From: Stieleria tagensis
GTDB taxonomy: Bacteria > Planctomycetota > Planctomycetia > Pirellulales > Pirellulaceae
Length of the DNA stretch: 42,489 bases
Direction: 5' to 3'
Assembly (NCBI RefSeq): GCF_024129865.1
Contig: NZ_JAMYFE010000023.1
Span: 1 to 42,489, forward strand
The translations under genes and the position numbers were made by a program. Under the pieces are notes generated by a model. The model saw only the letters and a list, made by a program, of their open reading frames with translations, was not told the origin of the DNA and searched no databases. Shown here piece after piece: positions 18,295 to 26,694 of this stretch (position 1 is its first letter; each line of letters begins with the position of its first letter).

Positions 18295-19305
18295 ATGTCC
18301 CTTCCAGTTCTTAAAGCCGCTGATTTTGCTTCCGACCAAGACGTACGTTGGTGCCCAGGATGCGGCGACTATGCGATTTTGGCGCAGATGAAAAAGGTCC
18401 TACCCGAATTGGGTGTTCCGCGCGAAAAGATCGTCTTCATTAGCGGTATCGGCTGTAGCAGCCGATTCCCGTACTACATGAACACCTACGGGATGCACAG
18501 CATTCACGGCCGTGCACCAACGTTTGCAACCGGTTTGAAATCGACTCGACCGGATTTGATGGTGTGGGTGATCACCGGCGATGGCGACGCGCTTTCGATC
18601 GGCGGCAATCATTTCATCCATGTGCTGCGACGCAATTTGGACATCAACATCGTGTTGTTTAACAACCGCATCTATGGACTGACCAAAGGCCAATACAGCC
18701 CGACCAGTAGCGAAGGCCAGGTGACGAAAAGCACGCCGATGGGATCGATCGACCATCCGCTTAATCCGCTGTCGGTGGCGTTGGCCGCCGAAGCCACCTT
18801 CGTCGCCCGTACACTGGACGCTCACGTCAAACATCTCGGGACCGTGCTGAAACGCGCCTCGGAGCACAAAGGGACTTCGCTGGTCGAGGTTTATCAGAAC
18901 TGCAACGTGTTCAACGACGGAGCGATGGCGTACGCCCAAGAAAAGAAACAGCGGGCCGATAACGTCGTGGAACTCGAGCACGGCAAGCCGTTGGTGTTCG
19001 GCAAAGAGAATGAAAAAGGCATTCGTTTAGTCGGTAATCATCTGGAAATCGTCAATCGCAGCGACGTGCAAGACGATGATCTGTTGATTCACGATGAAAA
19101 AGATCCCAACCCATCGATCCAGATGATGTTGGCACGAATGCGTTATCCCGAGATGCCTGAACCGATCGGCGTGCTGCGTCAGGTCGAAGGCGTCGCTACG
19201 TACAATGACCAGATCAACGACCAAGTCGCACTCGCCAAACAAAAGCAAGGCGAAGGCGAATTGGAAAAACTGTTCCACTCAGGTGATACCTGGGTCGTGA
19301 ACTAA
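18295..19305 (+). CDS. korB: 2-oxoacid:ferredoxin oxidoreductase, beta subunit
   Basis: 336 aa. The TPP-binding subunit: WCPGCGDYAILAQMKK near the N-terminus with two of the Cys that hold a [4Fe-4S] cluster, SGIGCSSRFPYYMNTYG with another, then ITGDGDALSIGGNHFIH and NNRIYGLTKGQYSPTS, the TPP/Mg motif GDGD...NN. It works with the preceding korA; together they form a complete alpha-gamma/beta enzyme. The reaction is oxygen-sensitive in many members, though oxygen-tolerant forms exist. The C-terminal 80 residues are rather charged and less conserved. cysK starts 54 bp later on the same strand. Confidence 0.94.
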   Translation: MSLPVLKAADFASDQDVRWCPGCGDYAILAQMKKVLPELGVPREKIVFISGIGCSSRFPYYMNTYGMHSIHGRAPTFATGLKSTRPDLMVWVITGDGDALSIGGNHFIHVLRRNLDINIVLFNNRIYGLTKGQYSPTSSEGQVTKSTPMGSIDHPLNPLSVALAAEATFVARTLDAHVKHLGTVLKRASEHKGTSLVEVYQNCNVFNDGAMAYAQEKKQRADNVVELEHGKPLVFGKENEKGIRLVGNHLEIVNRSDVQDDDLLIHDEKDPNPSIQMMLARMRYPEMPEPIGVLRQVEGVATYNDQINDQVALAKQKQGEGELEKLFHSGDTWVVN

Positions 19306-19359
19306 TCGGCCCATCGACTGAATCGATTCACCAACCGGTTTTCTCCAGGGAAGAATTAA

Positions 19360-20301
19360 ATGCCACGCGGAAAGACATACCCAAACGTCACGAGAGCCAT
19401 CGGCGAAACCCCCATGATCCAAGTCAATCGCTTGGTTCCCGAGGGCGGCGCAACCGTGTTTGCAAAGTGTGAGTTCTTTCAACCGCTCAACAGCGTCAAG
19501 GATCGAATCGGCGTTGCGATGATCGAAGCCGGTGAGAAAGACGGATCGATCAACGCCGAGACCCACATCATCGAGCCGACCAGCGGAAACACCGGCATTG
19601 CATTGGCATTCGTTTGTGCCGCCAAAGGGTACAAGTTGACATTGACGATGCCCGAATCGATGTCCGTGGAACGACGTGCCCTATTGCGTGCGATGGGTGC
19701 CAACTTGGTTTTGACACCCGCCGGTGATGGCATGAAAGGCGCGATCAATACCGCCGCCGAACTGGTTGCAGCCGGCGACAATGCGTTTATGCCACAACAG
19801 TTCGAGAACCCGGCAAACCCCGCGATCCACGAAGCCACCACAGGGCCAGAGATCTGGGAAGACAGCGGACAACAGATCGACGCGATCGTGGCCGGCGTCG
19901 GTACCGGCGGAACCATCACCGGTGTGGCTCGCTACATGAAGCAAAAAAACCCTGACTTCAAAGCCTTTGCCGTCGAACCGGTCCACTCCGCTGTGATCGG
20001 CGGTGGGTCACCTGGCAAGCACCGCATTCAAGGCATCGGTGCCGGTTTCATCCCCAAGAATTTGGACACCAGTCTGATCGACGACGTGGTCCAAGTGGAA
20101 GACGAAGACGCGTTTACCTGGGGACGTCGTTTGGCGAAAGAGGAAGGCATCGTGGCGGGCATCAGCAGTGGTGCCAACATGTGGGCCGCTGCCCAAGTTG
20201 CCGCCCGCCCGGAAATGAAAGGCAAGCGGATCGTCACGATCATGTGCAGCCTGGGTGAACGCTATCTCAGCACACCGCTGTTTGGTGATCTGGGTCTGTA
20301 A
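19360..20301 (+). CDS. cysK: Cysteine synthase A (O-acetylserine sulfhydrylase)
   Basis: 313 aa. A PLP enzyme that makes cysteine from O-acetylserine and sulfide. Family marks: ETPMIQVNRLV, the PLP lysine in FFQPLNSVKDRIGVAMI, the substrate loop PTSGNTGIALAFV, the phosphate loop GVGTGGTITGVARYMK, SPGKHRIQGIGAGFIP, and the C-terminal GISSGANMWAA. Normal length. The regular ATG is preceded by a purine-rich stretch (CCAGGGAAGAA, 19346-19356). Its neighbours korA-korB are not part of the cysteine pathway; the activation genes cysD-cysNC lie 12 kb upstream on the other strand. Confidence 0.96.
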   Translation: MPRGKTYPNVTRAIGETPMIQVNRLVPEGGATVFAKCEFFQPLNSVKDRIGVAMIEAGEKDGSINAETHIIEPTSGNTGIALAFVCAAKGYKLTLTMPESMSVERRALLRAMGANLVLTPAGDGMKGAINTAAELVAAGDNAFMPQQFENPANPAIHEATTGPEIWEDSGQQIDAIVAGVGTGGTITGVARYMKQKNPDFKAFAVEPVHSAVIGGGSPGKHRIQGIGAGFIPKNLDTSLIDDVVQVEDEDAFTWGRRLAKEEGIVAGISSGANMWAAAQVAARPEMKGKRIVTIMCSLGERYLSTPLFGDLGL

Positions 20302-20759
20302 GCTACGGCGCCCCGACGAAAGAATCTGTTGAGCCGCCCTGCCCGGCGACTGCACGCGTTTTGAAGCCAGCGCTTCAATGGTAACCCACGCGTCAGCGAG
20401 GGATTTAGGGTGTTAGCGGGATGCCTGGCTGACAGGTTTTAAGTTGCGTTTTTTCGGTAACCCGACGCATCAGCGAGAGATTTGGGGTCTTAATGGGATC
20501 CCTCGCTCACTTTTCGGTTACCAAAAAACAATGCCCCACGCAAAAGCGCTGGCTTTAAAACGGTCGCGCCGGGTTACCAAAGCACGATGCCTCATGCAAA
20601 ACCTACTTGTAAAACTCGCATCGGTGAGGGCCACCATGCCCCCCACGCCGTGCCGTCAAAAGGACTCGCCGAATACGGTGATTTGGGCTAAAAACCGCGC
20701 CCGGTAACGGTTATGGTTGCCGGTCTTTCATTGCAGCAAAACAGCGATTGCGGACCAAT
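20302..20759. other. 458-bp intergenic region with palindrome cluster
   Basis: Holds the compound repeat at 20357-20578 described separately. The rest (20579-20759) shows no clear promoter, though it must serve the hypothetical gene that starts at 20760. No gene supported. Confidence 0.55.
20357..20578. repeat. Compound REP-like palindrome cluster
   Basis: Outer arms 20357-20375 and 20544-20562 are complementary with one mismatch in 19. Inside lie two hairpins of one family: 20392-20404 with 20421-20433 (13 bp, two mismatches) and about 20471-20480 with 20497-20507 (core AGCGAG/CTCGCT), the second framed by GGTAACC (20456-20462) and GGTTACC (20516-20522). A further GGTAACCC (20380-20387) matches GGGTTACC (20571-20578) inverted. 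The sequence type GGTAACCCGACGC...CAGCGAG is one I associate with Rhodopirellula intergenic repeats. Confidence 0.8.
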
Positions 20760-21791
20760 ATGGCGAAGGGTTTGTTTACACAGGGAATGTGCATCCTATT
20801 GCGGGATCGCGTTGCGCTCTCTGCACTGCAAGAAAAGCTGGCATCGTTTGATTTTGTGGGGGTCCAGGAATCGGTCGTCGATGGTGCATCGCCCGAAACG
20901 TTGGTGCTGGATTTTCGTCCCGAAGTCGGCGGGCATTTGCTGGTGACGCCGTCCACCGATCCGTGGCCGGATCTGATGGGCGATCCTGAATCCGAACCCG
21001 ATACGTTCGTGGCTTGGTCGCTGGGCCAATTTGGTCCGCTGGCCTTTCCCGGCTGCCTGCAACGTGCCGGTGAACAATCGTGGGGCTGGGAACAGGGCGA
21101 ACAGGCCGTCGAAGAACACACCGCCCATGTCAGATTGTTGATCAGTTACGTGCTCGGTGCCGACGAATCAGAGGAACCGGGCGAAGACGAATCCGAGGAT
21201 GTGGTGCTGATCCCCGAGGATTATGATCCGATCGGTGAGCTGCAGTTTCTGACTCGAGCCGTCTCGGCATTGCTGGAATTGCCCGAAGCGATTTGTTATT
21301 TCAATCCCGGCGGCGAAGTGCTGCGAGACCAAAACGGATTGCGGCAGGGATTGAATTACGCTTGGAACTATGAATTGCCGCCGTTGGACATGTGGACGAA
21401 CGTCAGACTGTTCCGCGCCAATAATTCCTGGGCGATGATGGACACGGTCGGCATGGGCCAACTCGATATGCCCGACATGGAAGCGGTGTACGACACCAGC
21501 CGCTATGAACCGGCCGACGTGGAGCGGTTCTTGCGCAACGCGTCGCTGTATTTGATGAGCACGTCCGAAGAGTTCGAAGACGGGGATTCGGCCGACGGCC
21601 CCGGCGATATCAGTTGGAACGCGATCGAGTGCGAAGAAAGTCTGTCCGATCCGCCACGTGGGACCATCCGTTGGCTACCCGATGACGGTTCTGATCCTCC
21701 GGAATCCTTGATGCGCCGCAGCACAGATCTGGACGACGATGTTTTGGATCAAGAGCCCGATGACCTGGACGACGAAGCATTCGGGTACTAG
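20760..21791 (+). CDS. Hypothetical acidic protein, DUF4261-like
   Basis: 343 aa from ATG 20760; an in-frame ATG four codons earlier (20748) is possible and no clear binding site decides. No signal peptide or membrane segment. The protein is very acidic, especially near residues 135-160 and at the C-terminus (EPDDLDDEAFGY end). The middle part LLELPEAICYFNPGGEVL, then MWTNVRLFRANNSW and MDTVGMGQLDMPDMEAVYD resembles DUF4261 proteins, which have no known function. Its stop shares the bases CTAG with the stop of the convergent gene. Function unknown. Confidence 0.75.
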   Translation: MAKGLFTQGMCILLRDRVALSALQEKLASFDFVGVQESVVDGASPETLVLDFRPEVGGHLLVTPSTDPWPDLMGDPESEPDTFVAWSLGQFGPLAFPGCLQRAGEQSWGWEQGEQAVEEHTAHVRLLISYVLGADESEEPGEDESEDVVLIPEDYDPIGELQFLTRAVSALLELPEAICYFNPGGEVLRDQNGLRQGLNYAWNYELPPLDMWTNVRLFRANNSWAMMDTVGMGQLDMPDMEAVYDTSRYEPADVERFLRNASLYLMSTSEEFEDGDSADGPGDISWNAIECEESLSDPPRGTIRWLPDDGSDPPESLMRRSTDLDDDVLDQEPDDLDDEAFGY

Positions 21792-22396
21792 ACGTCCAAT
21801 TCGTCCAGGCGGTTGATCAAGTCATCCAGATTCTGGTCGCTGCGGGTTCCAACGGCGGTTGGAGGTTTCGCTTGAGCGTCGGAGACCGCTGGGGTGGAAC
21901 CGACCGGTGAGACGAGTGGCGTGGGGGTCGGGACAGGTTTTGTCCGCTGTGGCTGAGGCGATCGTGGTGGTGTGAGCCCGCCCAGCGAAACGGTTTTGAC
22001 CGCCAGCGAGTCTTTCAGCCGGACCAGTTCCGCGGTGATCTTCGCCGCGTCGGTGTGTCGCGTTAGATCGAACAGGAACAATCGACGTACGCCGCTGCCA
22101 GCAGTTCTACCGCCCTCGTGGTCGGGATCCAATTGGTGCGGAGCTCGGACGCCATGGAACTCGATCCCGGACAGGACCGACAGCATGTCATCGGCGCTGC
22201 GCCAGTCCAGGATTGCCGAGGGAACGCTGATGCCGTCCAAGGTCAAACGGTCGGTGGAATCGGCGCTGATCGCGTCAAAGCGATCGACCAGGGTCAGGTC
22301 CAGTCCGGCGCGTCCAATCAAATAGCCCACCAAGGCTTCGGCGAGTGCCGCGCCGGCGGCGGGTGGGTTCTGGACCAAGATGACAGGCAGTCGCAT
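21788..22396 (-). CDS. Hypothetical protein, partner of the P-loop ATPase
   Basis: 202 aa, not recognised. Residues 1-135 look like an alpha/beta domain starting with a strand and Pro-Gly loop (LPVILVQNPPAAGAALAEAL), but no Walker A is present. A Pro/Thr-rich linker (about 143-185) leads to a short acidic C-terminal helix (NLDDLINRLDELDV), a layout often used to dock a partner. It starts 13 bp after the ATPase stop, so both are likely made from one message. A role in loading or regulating that ATPase is inference only. Confidence 0.7.
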   Translation of the reverse strand: MRLPVILVQNPPAAGAALAEALVGYLIGRAGLDLTLVDRFDAISADSTDRLTLDGISVPSAILDWRSADDMLSVLSGIEFHGVRAPHQLDPDHEGGRTAGSGVRRLFLFDLTRHTDAAKITAELVRLKDSLAVKTVSLGGLTPPRSPQPQRTKPVPTPTPLVSPVGSTPAVSDAQAKPPTAVGTRSDQNLDDLINRLDELDV

Positions 22397-22409
22397 TGTC
22401 AGTTTCGTA

Positions 22410-23108
22410 TCACGCGTTGAATTTCAATGGGTTCGCTTGAGCGTCTTCGACCATATCATACAGTTCGAACCACAGGTCTCGAACATTCGTTTTGGGCGTG
22501 ACGGGGCGATTCTTCAATTGATTGTCGACCAGTTTTCGAATTTCGTACGGCGAATCGTGTAGCAGATCACCCGCCAACGATCGAATCAATTTTTCCGAGG
22601 GACAAGTTTCGTGCACCGTCGTCCAGCCTGGGATGCGGTGGTGTGCCGTTGCCAGAATCGTCAACTTGTTGCTGCTGGCTGATTTCGCGATCCGCCACCG
22701 AGACAGATGTGAGAGTTGTTCCCAGCCATCGATCATGATCAGCCCCTGAGGTGGCAACTGTTTCAGATCCGCGCGAATCCGCCGGCTGGCGCGCATGCGT
22801 TCGCCAATCCGTTTCCGCAGCGGAATGTTGGGATCATTGCACAATTGATGAAAGGCAACCTTGGGATAGCTGCGTTGTAGTTTGGGCAAAAAGGTGTGCA
22901 GCAAAGTCGATTTGCCGGTTCCATGGGGCCCCAGGATCAAGCCGCGTTTGGCGGTGCGCAGTTGGGCCAGAACGGCTTCCAAATGCGAGTCGACGGTGTG
23001 CGGGCTGGTCCCACTGGCGCCGTGCGTGAACCGATACACAACTTGTGACGGCGCGACGCACTTGGTCGAAAACGGATTCGAGGGCTGAAAGGCGAACGAA
23101 GCATTCAC
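22410..23108 (-). CDS. Small P-loop ATPase
   Basis: 232 aa from GTG 23108, chosen because GGAG sits seven bases before it; the open frame to 23279 has no family-like residues. Walker A is LGPHGTGKSTLLHTFLP (about residue 40), Walker B GLIMIDGWEQL (about 103), and a sensor-like strand LTILATAHH follows. The layout recalls AAA/ExeA-like or DnaC-like ATPases, but no specific family is certain. The C-terminal part is a helical basic region. No membrane segment. Cotranscribed with the 202-aa partner; the SLC13 gene upstream on the same strand has its own hairpin, so the pair is probably its own unit. Confidence 0.8.
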   Translation of the reverse strand: MNASFAFQPSNPFSTKCVAPSQVVYRFTHGASGTSPHTVDSHLEAVLAQLRTAKRGLILGPHGTGKSTLLHTFLPKLQRSYPKVAFHQLCNDPNIPLRKRIGERMRASRRIRADLKQLPPQGLIMIDGWEQLSHLSRWRIAKSASSNKLTILATAHHRIPGWTTVHETCPSEKLIRSLAGDLLHDSPYEIRKLVDNQLKNRPVTPKTNVRDLWFELYDMVEDAQANPLKFNA

Positions 23109-23348
23109 CGTGAGACTCCGAAAAATTGATTGGTGGGAAGAGGACAGAATGGTTGTGGAACAACAGGTCAAGCAGGCACCTCTTACTTCATGCCCGATCC
23201 ATCGCCCTCCGAATGTTTCGCCCTCGCTTGGGAGGGTGAAATCGTTTATGACTCGAATGCCAACACTAAAAAACTGCACGATCCACCTGCGTGCGGGAGT
23301 GTGGATCAGTATACCAATTCTGTGCCGCTGACGTTTCCGTCTGACTGA

Positions 23349-23367
23349 GCCAGTTTTGCAAACTGGC
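23349..23367 (-). terminator. Hairpin downstream of the SLC13 gene
   Basis: GCCAGTTT and AAACTGGC form a perfect 8-bp stem with a 3-base loop right after the transporter stop codon at 23370. No long T-run follows on the minus strand, so efficiency is uncertain. Confidence 0.5.
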
Positions 23368-23369
23368 CG

Positions 23370-24755
23370 CTATAGCAGCAGGTAGCACATTGCGGTGACG
23401 ATCACGACGCCCAGTAGATTCAGTACGATGCCTTCGCGAACCATCTGACTAATACGGATACGATCACTGCCGAAAATGATTGCGTTGGGAAGCGTGGCGG
23501 CTGGCAACATGAAGGCAAAACTGGCGCTGATCGTTGCCGGAATCATGACCAGTTTGGGATCGGCAATTGGAATCAGTGCCAGAATTGGCAACAACAGGTT
23601 GGCGGTCGCCGTGTTACTGGTCACCTCGGTCAAGAACGTGAGTGCCAGACAGGTCACGCCGACCACAATCAGCGGCGACATCGTTCCCAAGGCGCCCAGT
23701 TCCTGTCCCACCATTTCACTGATCCCTGTCGACCGGAACGCCTCGGCGATACACATCCCGCTCGCGCACAGAATCAGAATTCCCCATGGGATTTTGGAAA
23801 CGTCCTCCCAGGTCATCAACATTTCACCTTTGCCATTTGGGATCAGATGCATGGCAATCACAGCGATCAGCGCGACCGAGGCATCATTGGCGTCGGGTAT
23901 CCCCAGCAGGTCGCTCCAGCCACCGAAGGGTTCCGACCGAGTCATCCAAAGCAACGCGGTGACCACAAACACGGCCAAAGTCCGCTTTTCTTCGCTTCGC
24001 CAATGGCCGACTTTTGGCAGGACCAGACTTTCTGTGGTGGGCAGATTGCGTGTCAGCCAAAACGCGGTGACCGGCAACATCACAGCGATAATCGGCCAAG
24101 TCCAGATGGCCCACTGAGTGAACGAGGGGACTTCGCCGCCGATCTTTTTGAAGTTGTCGATGAAGATCAAATTCGGCGGGGTGCCGATCGGTGTTCCCGT
24201 GCCACCAATGCTGGCGGCATACGCGATGCCCAATAGCAGACAGACCGGCAATCGGCGATTGCTCGATCGCTCCAACACCGCCATGGCGATCGGCAGCATC
24301 ATCAATGTGGTGGCTGCGTTGGAAATCCACATGCTCAACAGTGCCGTGGCTGCCATAAATCCAAATACCACGCGTTTGGGGTTTGCCCCCTGTGCGCTGT
24401 TGCCACCGAACAACTGGACCATCATCAATGCCAGTCGGCGGTGCGCGCCGCTGCGTTCCATGGCAGTGGACAACATGAACCCGCCCATCAACAGCAAAAC
24501 GAGTTTGTTGCCGTACGCAGCGCCCACCTGCGTCGCCGTCAACACGCCGAACATTGGGAACAATGCGATCGGCAACAGCGAGGTCACGGCGATCGGAATG
24601 GGTTCCAACACCCACCAAACGGCGCACCAGGTGACGATCATCGCTGTGAAAACGACCGGAAACGTGTGGCCGGACGAGGCGACCAGGGCGGCGACGATTC
24701 CCGCAGCGATGGGACCGGCCAGCAGACAAATGACTTTATTCAACGAGAAGTACAA
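23370..24755 (-). CDS. SLC13/DASS-family anion:sodium symporter
   Basis: 461 aa. A many-helix inner-membrane carrier of the divalent anion:Na+ symporter type, whose members carry dicarboxylates, sulfate or similar anions. Two SNT-like motifs that form the Na+ and substrate sites are visible: SNAATTLMMLPIAMAV (about 145) and TSNTATANLLLPILAL (about 384), with GGTGTPIGTPPNLIF between. Sulfate is a possible substrate given the sulfur genes nearby but is not shown by the sequence. The start is uncertain: the frame has no ATG before the first membrane segment, so TTG 24755 is the best guess. It is divergent from the cyclic-nucleotide/ferredoxin gene (109 bp between). Confidence 0.9.
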   Translation of the reverse strand: MYFSLNKVICLLAGPIAAGIVAALVASSGHTFPVVFTAMIVTWCAVWWVLEPIPIAVTSLLPIALFPMFGVLTATQVGAAYGNKLVLLLMGGFMLSTAMERSGAHRRLALMMVQLFGGNSAQGANPKRVVFGFMAATALLSMWISNAATTLMMLPIAMAVLERSSNRRLPVCLLLGIAYAASIGGTGTPIGTPPNLIFIDNFKKIGGEVPSFTQWAIWTWPIIAVMLPVTAFWLTRNLPTTESLVLPKVGHWRSEEKRTLAVFVVTALLWMTRSEPFGGWSDLLGIPDANDASVALIAVIAMHLIPNGKGEMLMTWEDVSKIPWGILILCASGMCIAEAFRSTGISEMVGQELGALGTMSPLIVVGVTCLALTFLTEVTSNTATANLLLPILALIPIADPKLVMIPATISASFAFMLPAATLPNAIIFGSDRIRISQMVREGIVLNLLGVVIVTAMCYLLL

Positions 24756-24864
24756 AAACAGAGGACCGTGAATGGTTTTGCTAGCGTGAAAGCGTAACGA
24801 AACTCAACGAAGCTTGCCCAGCTTGGCTTGACTTTCCTATCAAAAAACACCTATCGACTGAGCG

Positions 24865-26691
24865 ATGGAACGTACCGATGCTATTCCAGTTCAACGCCCC
24901 AGCCGCTGGGACGAACCGCTCGACGGATCGATGACCGATGCCGACGTGGCTTGGCTGCGCACTCGCGTCCCCTTTAACGGCATGGATCGTTCCGCGTTTC
25001 CAAACGCAACACCGCTGGACGGCATCTTGCGCTATGATTGCCGACTGCACCGTGTCGAACCGGGAGAGGTCATTGTCCGCGAAGGAGACTACGGCAACAG
25101 CGCGTTTCTGGTGATCACCGGCTGCGTTCGCGCCCTGGTTGATTCCCTGACACCGACACAACTGGGCCGACAGCCCCAACGGGCGATCGGTTGGGGCGAG
25201 GCGTTGCAGCGTTTTCTATCTCGTTCGCGGTTTCCCGAAGCTCGCGACCCGGATCAAATCAGCGTGAATCGGGCCGGTGCCCCATCACATTCGATCCGTC
25301 AGGTGGACGACCACCCGGCGGTTTTTCTACAAGACTTTGAAGGCATCTTTCATCGGCATGAAACGGTTTCCCTGGGTCCAGGGGAACTGTTCGGCGAGGT
25401 CGCTGCGATGTATCGATCACCGCGAACTGCGACGGTGGTTGCTGAAACCGAGGCAGCATTGGTCGAGATTCGTTGGCAGGGATTACGTGTACTGCGCCGA
25501 GATCGACGCTTTGCGGATTCATTGGAACAGCATTACCGCCAGCATTGGCTACCCGTTCACTTGCGTGAGATACCGTTGCTAAGGTACTTGCCCGAATCGA
25601 ATTTGCAGCGTGTGATCGAGTCGACGGAACTTCGTTCCTATGGCCGCATGGAATGGAACGCGAGTTACAAGAAAACCAGGAAATTGCCTGCTGCGGAGCA
25701 AATCCAGGCCGAACCGTTGGTGGTCGAAGAAGATCAATTGCCCACGGAATTGATCATTCTACGCAGTGGATTCGGTCGTCTCAGTGTGCGTCATGGTGCG
25801 GCACATCGGACGACGGCGTATTTGGGCAAGGGCCATTTGTTTGGTTTGGAAGAAATTGTTCACAACGCCACGCGACCCGATACAAGTCCGCCGATTCACT
25901 ATCAAAATTCGTTGCGCGCCGTGGGTTTTTTGGATGCATTGGCGATTCCCGTCGAAGTCTTTGCGACGGAGATTTTGCCGCACATCCGCAAATCGGAATT
26001 GCCAGCGACCGTCAATCTATCGCAATTGCCAACGACTGGTTCCAGCGGTGAACGGCGACGTCGCCGTAGCGAGCGACGCTCGGAACAAGTTTCCGATTCA
26101 ATCGAATCTCCACCGGTCGACGTGCGGCGATCCGGCGGTGACCGATTCGAATCAACCGGATTACTGGAATTCATCGTCCAAAACCGTTTGAACAACGGCC
26201 AGGACGCGATGGTGATTGATCTACACCGCTGCACCCGATGTGACGATTGTGTCAAAGCCTGTGGTGACGTACACGAAGGCAACCCGCGATTTGTCCGCCA
26301 AGGGGCGATCCACGATCGACTGCAGTTCGTCCAGGCCTGCATGCATTGTAGCGATCCGGTGTGCATGATCGGTTGTCCGACGGGGGCAATCGCACGCGAC
26401 ACGACCAATGGCGTGGTCTCCATTCACGATTCGATCTGTGTTGGTTGTGGCGTCTGTGCGGCGTCCTGTCCCTACGACACGATTCGAATGACTGATGTGG
26501 TTGATCGCAAGGGACGTCCGTTTATCGACGATGGCAATGGGAAACCAATTCGCAAAGCCACCAAGTGTGACCAGTGCAGTGGTCTGCCGTCTGGCCCCGC
26601 CTGCGTGGCGGCCTGTCCGCACGACGCGCTAGTGCGAATCGACTTGAGCGAATCACCACCGCTGACCAATTGGTTACAGAAGCGAAGCTAG
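24865..26691 (+). CDS. Fusion of two cNMP-binding-like domains with a four-cluster ferredoxin
   Basis: 608 aa, no signal or membrane segment, so cytoplasmic. cNBD1 spans about residues 57-215: RVEPGEVIVREGDYGNSAFL, then about 60 inserted residues, then the phosphate-binding cassette GPGELFGEVAAMYRSPRTAT with Glu178 and Arg187 kept, so it may bind cAMP or cGMP. cNBD2 (about 240-370) is degenerate (GHLFGLEEIV, no PR pair). A basic linker (395-425) leads to a ferredoxin of the HybA/DmsB type with 16 Cys in four sets: 456/459/462/466, 492/495/500/504, 525/528/531/535 and 568/571/580/584. It is the first gene of a three-gene unit with a b-type and a c-type cytochrome. It probably passes or receives electrons at the membrane, perhaps under cyclic-nucleotide control. 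Confidence 0.9.
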   Translation: MERTDAIPVQRPSRWDEPLDGSMTDADVAWLRTRVPFNGMDRSAFPNATPLDGILRYDCRLHRVEPGEVIVREGDYGNSAFLVITGCVRALVDSLTPTQLGRQPQRAIGWGEALQRFLSRSRFPEARDPDQISVNRAGAPSHSIRQVDDHPAVFLQDFEGIFHRHETVSLGPGELFGEVAAMYRSPRTATVVAETEAALVEIRWQGLRVLRRDRRFADSLEQHYRQHWLPVHLREIPLLRYLPESNLQRVIESTELRSYGRMEWNASYKKTRKLPAAEQIQAEPLVVEEDQLPTELIILRSGFGRLSVRHGAAHRTTAYLGKGHLFGLEEIVHNATRPDTSPPIHYQNSLRAVGFLDALAIPVEVFATEILPHIRKSELPATVNLSQLPTTGSSGERRRRRSERRSEQVSDSIESPPVDVRRSGGDRFESTGLLEFIVQNRLNNGQDAMVIDLHRCTRCDDCVKACGDVHEGNPRFVRQGAIHDRLQFVQACMHCSDPVCMIGCPTGAIARDTTNGVVSIHDSICVGCGVCAASCPYDTIRMTDVVDRKGRPFIDDGNGKPIRKATKCDQCSGLPSGPACVAACPHDALVRIDLSESPPLTNWLQKRS

Positions 26692-26694
26692 CCG

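Noticed and set aside
23109-23279. N-terminal extension of the P-loop ATPase
   Set aside because: Composition is unlike the rest, and GTG 23108 has a properly spaced GGAG; the extension also has no domain.
24756-24864. TTGACT...TATCGA promoter before the cNMP/ferredoxin gene
   Set aside because: TTGACT is present near 24829, but the only -10-like hexamer would end about 9 bp before the start codon, leaving almost no leader; too weak to call.
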